In this document: piece after piece, positions 56,161-64,000 of the stretch
Numbering within the stretch: position 1 is the first letter of the stretch
Layout: each line of letters begins with the position of its first letter
Assembly (NCBI GenBank): GCA_963377175.1
Contig: CAUJNA010001602.1
Location: 217,501-281,500, forward strand
DNA length: 64,000 nucleotides
Origin: Effrenium voratum
Taxonomy: Eukaryota > Sar > Dinophyceae > Suessiales > Symbiodiniaceae
Reading direction: 5' to 3'
Position numbers and translations under genes: made by a program
The notes under the pieces: generated by a model
The model's database searches: none
What the model saw: the letters and a program-made list of their open reading frames with translations, nothing else
Told to the model about the DNA's origin: nothing

Positions 56161-56367
56161 TTGCTCTCCGTTGCATGGGGTGTGTTTGCCTGTGAGCCAC
56201 CTGTGGCCACCCCATGGGCCCAAGCCCGTGAGGCCGTGGAGCAAACGCCGTGGCACCTTATTGGCGTCCGGGCGCCAAGTTTTGCCACTGAAGCTTGGCA
56301 ACTTGAGCCTGGGATTTTGGTCGCCGAGTCGGGCAAAAAAAATACATCGCGGGATTCTTCGGTTTGA
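56161..56367 (+). CDS. Putative coding fragment after a T/A tract
   Basis: The + strand frame reads ATPWAQAREAVEQTPWHLIG, then VRAPSFATEAWQLEPGILVA and ESGKKNTSRDSSV to TGA. The minus strand has a long frame too (LGDQNPRLKLPSFSGKTWRP), so the coding strand is unproven. It sits directly after a T16-A14-(TA)n stretch, which may be an insertion boundary. Confidence 0.28.
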   Translation: MLSVAWGVFACEPPVATPWAQAREAVEQTPWHLIGVRAPSFATEAWQLEPGILVAESGKKNTSRDSSV

Positions 56368-56821
56368 CGCCAAACGAGTTTGGCCAGGTAGCCCCTTTTT
56401 GTCGGCGCGTCTAAGTATTTGCGCTTGGCAAATCAAAAGGGGAAGAGCTATACAAAACAAAGTAGAACTTGTATTGGACATGCTCTCGAAGCAATCCTGT
56501 TGACTCCGAAAAGAACATGCATTGGGACTTCTTGCAGCTTAGAGAAGTGAAGATGGAGACTCTCCTTTTCACTGATGTCCATGCTTGCCATCATGTTTCC
56601 TCTGATCATAGCTTTCAATTTTGGACTGCCGTGCCCATTGGGCCGCATTGTTTTTTCTTGAGGGTTATGGCACATTGCATGTGCCATCCGCAAAAAATAG
56701 TAAGCCAACTAGTCAACGCGTCACTTCATGACATCCACTCACTTTGGGAGCCCGGAGCTTGTCAGGTGTACCCAGACACCAGCGGACAAGTTGTAGGGAT
56801 TCGGACAGCTCTTCAGCTCTT

Positions 56822-56924
56822 TCAGCGGTGGGTCAAAACCAATGGTACCATTTTGGGGGTAGGTGCACCACCCATTTTAGGAGGGATGTTCACTGCGGGT
56901 ACGGGATTTTGACCCATAGCCATA
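56822..56924 (+). mobile_element. Family-1 inverted-repeat element
   Basis: It starts AGCGGTGGGTCAAAACC and ends GGGATTTTGACCCATAGCC, with the core CAATGGTACCATTTTGGGGG, TAGGTGCACCACCCATTTTA and GGATGTTCACTG. It is close to the 27.9 kb copy apart from a short internal deletion. Confidence 0.68.
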
Positions 56925-57316
56925 CAAGATGTCAGTGCATCGCGCAGACTCCAACCGGTTGCCTGAAGCAAAGCCTGGCCACAAGGTCTGCCATATGGCC
57001 CATGGACCCAACAACACCCCTGTGCTGGCACCATACTCTAGTGTCTCCGGCGTATTTGGTCTATAGATCCACAAGCCACTGGGGAGCATTCGGTGATGCC
57101 ATTGCGCCTTGAAGACAGCAGGTGGGTGGACAGTCAGTGTAGGGCTTACCCCTACCCATTCGAACAGGCGGACGGAGGATGCTGCATCTTTGGAACTGTG
57201 TATTCGATGTCTATGGTAACATGTGACCCATAGTTCCCCATACAATTGCTGGGGACATTTGGAACGCACCCCCAAGCACATTCCGCCCTTCAGGATCCAA
57301 GGTGTGTGGGGCGATA

Positions 57317-57423
57317 GGGTGTCTTTTGTTAGGGGACCACCTTTTTGGTTGGTTTGAAAGGAAAACGAAAGAAACCACATTTTTGTGGGGGTCCCCTAAA
57401 AAAACACACACACACACCCACAC
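57317..57423. mobile_element. Family-3 inverted-repeat element
   Basis: GGGTGTCTTTTGTTAGGGGA at the left is mirrored by GTCCCCTAAAAAAACACACA at the right. Between them are CCTTTTTGGTTGGTTTGAAA and GAAACCACATTTTTGTGGGG. Confidence 0.6.
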
Positions 57424-57502
57424 ACATAGTGCCCGTTGAGAGAAAGCTGTAGGCTCGGTGCGGGCATCGCTGCTATTCTTAGTGCCCGCGGGCCCAGCAG
57501 AA

Positions 57503-57652
57503 ATGGCCGGGCTCACGTATGACTTCCCTACGGTGCTGGGTCTGTTTGACGCTTACCAAACGGACGCCCACGGAAGCCAGTATGAAAACATGAAAGCACT
57601 AGCCAAGCACCTGGCCGCAAGTGCTCAGGCTGAAACCTTTTACCCAGTCTGA
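57503..57652 (+). CDS. Putative short ORF or C-terminal exon
   Basis: An ATG in AGAAATGG context opens MAGLTYDFPTVLGLFDAYQT, then DAHGSQYENMKALAKHLAAS and AQAETFYPV with TGA. Codon use is very regular and GC-rich. The frame also extends upstream through VPAGPAE to an AG at 57480. It could be a 49-residue protein or a last exon. A family-3 repeat element (57317-57423) lies 80 bp upstream. The product is unknown. Confidence 0.45.
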   Translation: MAGLTYDFPTVLGLFDAYQTDAHGSQYENMKALAKHLAASAQAETFYPV

Positions 57653-60600
57653 TTCCTATAGCTGTTGTTGCATAGACATCCAAACATCCATCCAAATAGA
57701 ATGGTGCTCTCAGCTGAGAAGGAACGCTGAATCATGAAATTGCCAAGCCGGCAGCAAGCATTTTGAACCCCTTTGTGCTGGGGTTGCGGTTTACAGACCC
57801 CAACGTTTGTCCCAATACCTGCGTGTTTGAGCCATGTTGCCTTGTGTCAGTCCTGCAAACTACTTGCTTGTGCGGACCATAGCCTGTCAATCCAGGTCAC
57901 CAAACCATCAGCCGCAAACCGTGTAAGCAAGTACGCACGTGTTTTTTGGTTGCCTATGTACTGTAGTTGCCGAAATTGCAATATGGCTGGAAGCACGTTG
58001 AACAATGCAGACTTGCTTAGGGCCTATGCTTGTTGGCCATTCGCAATGCAACTGGAAGCTTTGCCATGGCTCCACCGACTGCTCGGATGCTTTCGCTACA
58101 CCCCTTGCATCAACACTACGCCATGTTTATTGCACACGCATGTCAAACATGCGGTTTGGATTTGAGCAGCGCTGCTAAGTCCCAGAGATTCGAATGCATG
58201 GCCAGCTTGCGCCCACCCAAATATAAAAGACTGTGGACACATGTCACAGTGTGTGTGGCCGCTTCGTTTCTAGTTGTGTTCTTCTTTAAAAAAAGACAAA
58301 CACACAAAGCGCACACATTTCTGTTTGTTTTCATGCATGTCACATGAAGTCGACACGAAAGGTCTCGTAATTATGATCCTGATATCCCACAACAGGCCTT
58401 TCCCATATGCCAGCCTGAATGTGCTTTGTTTGCAACGTGGGCGTGGTTTTACTTCGTGGTAGCCAGGAGTCAGACCACGCATGTTTTTTGGCACATGCCA
58501 TGTCTCGAGATGTTGAGGTTATCAGTTTGATAGAGGTTGAAGCACCCACGACCAGGATGCGGATGTGTTGGTATTTACCCACAGCCTATGAGACAACTGC
58601 ATAGCAGTACTCCTGCAATGGTTTGCTTTGTTCCGGTGGCAGTCAACTTGATCTCAACCAGCTGCATTGATTTGGGTTGTTTGCTGATGCTATATACTGT
58701 TTCGGCGAGCACTGGCTGGCCTTGCTTTCAATGTGCTCCAATATCGATTGTGCAACAATTACTTTCTAGTCAGTGCTTGCGCTGCATTGACGTGGGCCGG
58801 GGTATGCGCCTTGACCCTTCGTGGTACCGCCTTCCATATCTACGCAGGTCGCCTGGCGGGCGGGGACCAGTGACTACGGTGATCGGTTTGACCCGGCCAC
58901 GTTGACGGCGCGGGCCCCGGGTAGCCGGAATCTTCGGCATTTCAAGTGAGCCCCTCATTGTGACTGAAGGATTTTGTCAATTCGGGATCTCAAATAAAGC
59001 AATCGCTAAAATATCGCTTGTGACTTGCGGTACCATTTTCAGACATGGTGTGTGACCTGTTGGTGTCCCGTCAAAAGTCAGAATAAAGGTGTCCCCAGCT
59101 TTGACATATGAAATTGTCCCCAGGTGGGCATCGTAGGTATGGGCATCGTAGATGTGGGCATTGTACACTGTACCTTGAGCTTGCTGTTGATACCCAGGGG
59201 ATCGACAGAAGCCCCTAGCTGCATGCAAGATGCAGCCCCACATGGGATGGCACTATACTGTTTACAATCACTACTAAACCATGATCTTCAGGATTGCTCC
59301 CGAGAAGTCCGTACTTATTTTACCCATGTCTCTTCAATTGACCCCCAAAATGGCTGGTTTCCTTTTGGCTCCCGCTTAAACCACCCCAACTTGACACAGG
59401 CGGGTGACCTGCTCCGAATGTTCATGGAGACAAAGGAGGCCACCCGAAGGGCGAGGACATGCATGTCGCCTCTCCTTTGCTCAGGTGTCCAAAGCGAATC
59501 GACCATTTGACCTTTTGGCTTTCCGATCTTGGTCTATGTCTAGTCATGGCCCCCCAAAAGGTTAGCCTTTTACTTCCAGGTCCTTTGGCAAGTGAGTTTG
59601 GTATGATTGTTTTTGTATGGACTTTAAGATACTTCGTGTATTTGAACCCACTAGAATCATGCCCTTATTGACTTTGCAGCACGGCGTGCTGAGATATTCC
59701 TGAGTTATCAGATTTACGAGGCCATGCATACAGACTGGGCATGTGCAGAACGACCAACTCTTGGAGCCTCCGAGCCTCCGCGTCCAAGACTCGGCGCATG
59801 CTGTTCGGCTTGCAGGCCTGAAAGATCTTGCAGCCAAAGTCTCCAATTTCAGTTGTGCCTACAAGATCATTGAAATGTCCCATGCGGTGTTCTTTGCATT
59901 TTTGCCATGTGCGCTATGAGCTACGTCTGTAGTACATTGGTGTGACCACGCTTCGGCGCCCTAAGTGCCATGAATCCGCGCATGTTCATGACCAGGTCTT
60001 TAACCTTGCATCACTTGGCCATTCAGCTCATTCTTGGGGGCTGGTACAGGGCCGCCTACAACAACTTGAGGGTCTCAACATCTGAAGCTTGCCGCAAAGT
60101 GCTAGGTCCTGCATCAGGGAAGTGGCCACATTGAGGTTGAGGCCCCGTCCGGGCTTTCAGTATGTTTCTCGTAAGCACAAACAGGAACATACGCAGCAGG
60201 TTCTCGGGTGGCTGTTGTTGGACACTGGCCATACTTGGCCTTTTCCGGAGCTACCTGAACTGGGATCTAGTCCTGGCCGCGGTTCTCTTTGGACTCTTGC
60301 CACGCCCCGATGAATTCTGGCATCGCCGATATGCACTCATCACTCTGGTTCATCCGCTTTGTCATTTTCTTACATCTCCATGGGAGCCCATGGAGTGGCA
60401 TGAAAAGACCTCTTGCCAGTACCTGTACGCCACGGGCTGGCGAGAAGAGGGCGGTACTTTTGTGCCTCGAACTTCACAGAGGCGGGCAGCGGGCGCTTTC
60501 CGAGCCGATGGGCTTCTGAAGGTTCGATTTGCTTCCATGGGCTTTCCGAGCTTTATCTATATTTGCAGGGCCAGACATCTCTCAGGAATCCTGGACCCCA

Positions 60601-61982
60601 TGGGAAGGCCCTTTGTTTCCGGGATAGATCAGAAAGTATGGTTGCTTGCTTGATTTTTTTCTCGATGCAGTCAGGGTGGTCTCTCCACCGCGCCCATTGG
60701 CCGATCACGAACTTTAGACAGGGGCCCTCCGAGATTTTGAGAGTGGTTCAGTGAGCTGAGGGTCGTTTGGATTGGCTTGCTCTGATTGTGCGGCTTATCT
60801 GTGTAGGTGGTAGAGAACTTGTAGAACCATGCCACAAAATGCAGCCGCCAGTTGAGAAGTACCTGAAGACAGCATGTAGTAAATCCTTGTATTGGTGGCG
60901 TTGCCCAGACATGAGCAAAGAAGACAAAAGCTTGTACAGTTGTTCAACGGGAAACCAGGAACAAAAACCAGCTGTTCACACTCTACGTCTTTGGGCCTGG
61001 AATTTGTCTTTTTCAAGCTCAGACTGGGGTCCTCCTCCCCGCATGCAGCGGCCTGACGCCTGACGCCCTTTTGCGAGGCTTGGAGAGCCCAAGGCTTCAG
61101 CCAAGCTGGAGATGAAGAGGCGGCGAGATCTGGTGCTTCACAGCATACTGTGGATGGTTGCGAAATCCAGAACGCACCACCTAAGATACCATGAGAAACC
61201 ATGGTTCGTTGGTATTTACAGGGGAATGATCATTCCAGGGGTGCTTATGTGGTGCAGGATTTCGTCCATCCACAGCAACAGTCTTAGATGGGAACCTCAG
61301 AGTTCTTAACCAGCTTGCAGAAAGAACTTGACAACCGCTCAACCGTTTCAGCGGGGGGATTCAATGCTTTCGATGCTCGGTCAGGGTCGGGTCACTCAAG
61401 TGGAAGGTTTATTATTATGATGATTGTTTTCTTACCTTCCAAAGGCAACACTAGCGACTAGCAATGGCTGGCCTTGTCTCAGCACAAGCTTCGACCCGAC
61501 TCAAGACCCAAACGGATTCCTTGACAGTGCAAGCGCGAGCATCCTAGACTTGACCAAGTCCGAATGAGGTGTGCCGTGGCCAAAGCTCCGCACAGTTTTC
61601 TGTTTGATCATTGGGCATCAAAAACAAAAGCTTTTGCCGAATACAACGCGTGCTATTTGTCGTTCAAAGGGGCAGCTCAAGTGTGCTTGGGACTTGCGCA
61701 AATTGGTGAATATTAGTTTACCAGACGCCAAGCTGGTTGGCATAACCCCCCATAGTGGGTATGTAGCAGTAACGCATGTTGAGACAAACTGCATGATGGT
61801 GGATTGGTATAGGCCCGCATACCTCATTTGCATATGCCTTGATCAGAGAATCTGATAGAACAAGGCCAGGTGCCACCAGTTGGGCTGGGTCTGAAAGATT
61901 GGTTGAATTAGTGCCCATCAACCTTTCTGAAGGAACACCGCTTGATGTGAAACCAACACTTTGGCATCGACATCCGCGAGGG
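57653..61982. other. No recognised gene
   Basis: Several + frames of 70-160 codons (for example 60162-60653) are within the range expected by chance. No repeat family member was recognised. Confidence 0.45.
59124..59168. repeat. Three tandem TGGGCATCGTAG units
   Basis: GTGGGCATCGTAGGTA, TGGGCATCGTAGATG and TGGGCATTGTACAC follow one another. Confidence 0.8.
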
Positions 61983-62120
61983 TCGATGCGACTCGCGAGG
62001 TATTACTCCCGGGTGTCTAAGAAGAACGCCTGCGGCGCGGGCATGAGGGTGCGCCAGTTTCCGCTGATGGTGGAGGTTTCTGGGGTGCACAGTGTTCCTT
62101 GGGTTCGTTTGGTTGATTGA
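61983..62120 (+). CDS. Putative coding fragment
   Basis: The frame reads MRLARYYSRVSKKNACGAGM, then RVRQFPLMVEVSGVHSVPWV and RLVD before TGA. It is basic at the start, with a GC-rich core. The open frame extends upstream to 61839. No family is recognised. Confidence 0.25.
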   Translation, partial: SMRLARYYSRVSKKNACGAGMRVRQFPLMVEVSGVHSVPWVRLVD

Positions 62121-64000
62121 ATTGCAGGATGTTTGTCCCAGCTTGTCAAGTATCCTTTTGGTTGTCAAGTAATGTGTGTGGGACCCTGCTGAATGTCACC
62201 CCCCCAGCCCTCCCAAACGGTGCCACTACTCAAAGGCTCCTGTTTAGATGGGTTTCGGCATAGGCTTGCGTTGGTCCAATATATAGCTTAGTATGCCAAT
62301 ACTTTAGCATTGCCAGTGCAGATAGTGGGATTCTAAAGCGCCCACTGTAAACACTGCAGTTCCCAGATCTGGAGCTGGGAAGGCCGTCAGAATGAGAATG
62401 GCTGGGCCCGATCTGAGTACCTCCACAAACAAAACTAGAAGAAGAACAAAGTTGACATGAACAAGAACCCCAAGCACAGTGCCAGCAAAGGGGATCTAGA
62501 GTCTAGAGCTCTTCTGGGTACTCTGCTTTGGGTGACTGTTTCTCTTGGTTGTGGATCAACATTTGCGTGAAGGAACCGATGAATTGAACACGAGAAGCCT
62601 ATCCCCTGGAGGTGTAAGCCTAACCTATATATATATATATATGAACACTTAAATTTGGCTCGGGTTTGGCCACTCCAGGGAAACCATAAGGTTAAGGGAA
62701 AACTACTTTATCTAGTTGCGACCTCCATTAAAGCAGGTGCAACATGATGTGCTTGCATCAGTGTTGCCCGGCTGGAACTGCGTGCAGAACCTGCGCTCGC
62801 ATCATCGCAGAGGGGATGAGGTTATGAGATTTGTGCCTTTCAAGCCACAAGGTTGCAACCTGAACACAAAGGATACCGCAGGGGACGCTAGGGTGGGCTG
62901 CATGTTTTGGCAGGTGATGGTTCAACAGATTGAAAGAAAAAGCAAAACAAGCAACATCAAAGAACGAACAAGCAAAGGCAAGGAACAACACAAGCACAAG
63001 ATTGCAAACCCCTGGTGCCTTGGGGTTGGCTTGAAGAAGTGCCAAAGGCACAGAGCTGGAAAGATCTTGGATTTGCTGAGCGGCAACGCACATTCGGGCA
63101 TGCTTTATCACACCGAACGCGTCCTGACTCAAGTGCTGTCCACATGAGAAGGGCAAGTCTTTTCTGACAAGCGAATTCACGCTCGTGAAGCTTCTCAAGG
63201 TTCCGCTGAATAATTTGCTATTGTCACTATATTTAATGTGTTCTCATGTTTGTCCTCAAGCAACCTCAGAGTCGCTGCAAACCTTTCCTGACGCATGTTG
63301 GTGAGTACAAGAGGGCTTGGTTTCGACGAAACAAGACAGTTTCAGAAAGGAATCTGAGTCAAACAGCCTATCTCACAGCATGACAAGGTGTCCAATGATT
63401 TGCCAATTCTAAACATCAACGGCTAGCAAGACCCCCTCCCGAAGACACAGTCGGCTCAACTTTTAACACACTGCAGTTGTAGGATGATGCCCTGAGCAAT
63501 TGGGCCATATTGGACCAAGCCACTAGCTGATCATCGCCGACAGTTTGACACCCGCCCAGCTGGCAAGCTGGGAGTATGAGGATTCTTGAATGAAGGCTTC
63601 CAGCCAAAGTCAAGATCAAAGCGTTCTGGCGTAGTTGAGCAATCTGTGACTTTTCATGTTCCTGATTTGGAAGCCCGAGACATCAGCCTTCGCAACATGC
63701 TATCAAAACGCTAGTCTTCCGGACCACTGGAACCTTCTCCAAAGCAGCTAGTCTCCACAGCCGCTTCATGATGACGCCCACTCTGGCGCAACTCATTGTT
63801 CACTCCCAATGGTCCAGTTGCCGTTTGCCAGGATGTGCTGCATATGACAGCCGTTCTTCCCGCAGTGAATGTGAGCGATGTGATGGAGGCGGGGAGGGCG
63901 AGAACCGATCGAGGCTCGCAGGACCCTCAAAACTGGCAATCCATCATGCCTGCAAGAGCACATCCTTGCCCCACTGCTGGTGGTTCATATTATAGTTGTT
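62121..64000. other. No recognised gene
   Basis: A 143-codon + frame (62716-63147), Lys-rich in the middle, is unsupported. A Gly/Glu-rich + frame runs toward the window edge at 63768-63995. Confidence 0.45.
62623..62642. repeat. Short (AT)n microsatellite
   Basis: About ten TA units before GAACACTTAAATT. Confidence 0.9.

Noticed and set aside
62716..63147. 143-codon + frame as a gene
   Set aside because: In ~64 kb of near 50% GC DNA several frames of this length are expected by chance, and there is no domain or splice support.

Overview
The window looks like nuclear DNA of a dinoflagellate, probably a symbiodiniacean or a relative. The reasons are: no long intact ORF apart from one retroelement-type ORF and ORFs running through simple repeats; many microsatellites (GT, AT, GGCT, ATC, TTTG); a gene cut into 43-53 bp exons whose introns start with GC or GA and end in AG followed by an exonic G; and a retroelement-associated methyltransferase-like ORF of a type I recall from dinoflagellates. 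None of this is proof of species. No rRNA, tRNA, CRISPR or bacterial-style operon was seen.

The clearest gene is the 3' half of a MAD2 spindle-checkpoint gene (HORMA domain) on the + strand. Five exons at 31728-31780, 33175-33220, 34020-34062, 34422-34471 and 35577-35621 join in frame to 78 residues plus a stop codon. They match the C-terminal part of MAD2 (FLPLLDE, CSFDLLIYTD, WGESDPKFI, EEVKLRSFTTKIH, VDGAVAYRY). All four introns use non-GT donors (GC, GC, GC, GA). The exons for roughly the first 120 residues were not found. A second recognisable piece is a cyclin-box-like exon at 15582-15653. A third is a degraded minus-strand ORF at 20106-21452, with methyltransferase motif I (LFAG) and a motif IV (GPPVKTW) that lacks the catalytic Cys.

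About two dozen other segments read like single exons, nearly all on the + strand (1.5, 3.8, 6.4, 9.0, 13.9, 17.6, 22.1, 23.7, 27.5, 28.2-28.7, 38.7-39.5, 41.2, 44.1, 46.4, 48.2, 49.8-50.1, 51.8, 52.5, 54.4-54.9, 56.2, 57.5 and 62.0 kb). I do not recognise their products. Chance ORFs of 100-150 codons are expected in a window of this size, so these entries carry modest confidence.

The rest is repeat-rich. At least three families of short (about 100-140 bp) dispersed elements with terminal inverted repeats occur. Family 1 has termini TGGGTCAAAA...TTTTGACCCA, in about nine copies from 4.3 to 56.9 kb. Family 2 has termini TGAGYCA...TCAAAACCCGG, in two copies at 31.4 and 34.5 kb. Family 3 has termini GGGTGTGTC..., with copies at 40.1, 47.3 and 57.3 kb; one end of the 47.3 kb copy carries a (GT)51 tract. 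Some copies lie inside or beside MAD2 introns. Large simple-sequence blocks lie at 22.4-22.93 kb (GT/GGGT/GCGT) and 29.84-30.42 kb (ATC triplets). The latter is followed by a complex of direct repeats, a large hairpin and a TTCGAAAATGA array (30.43-30.99 kb).
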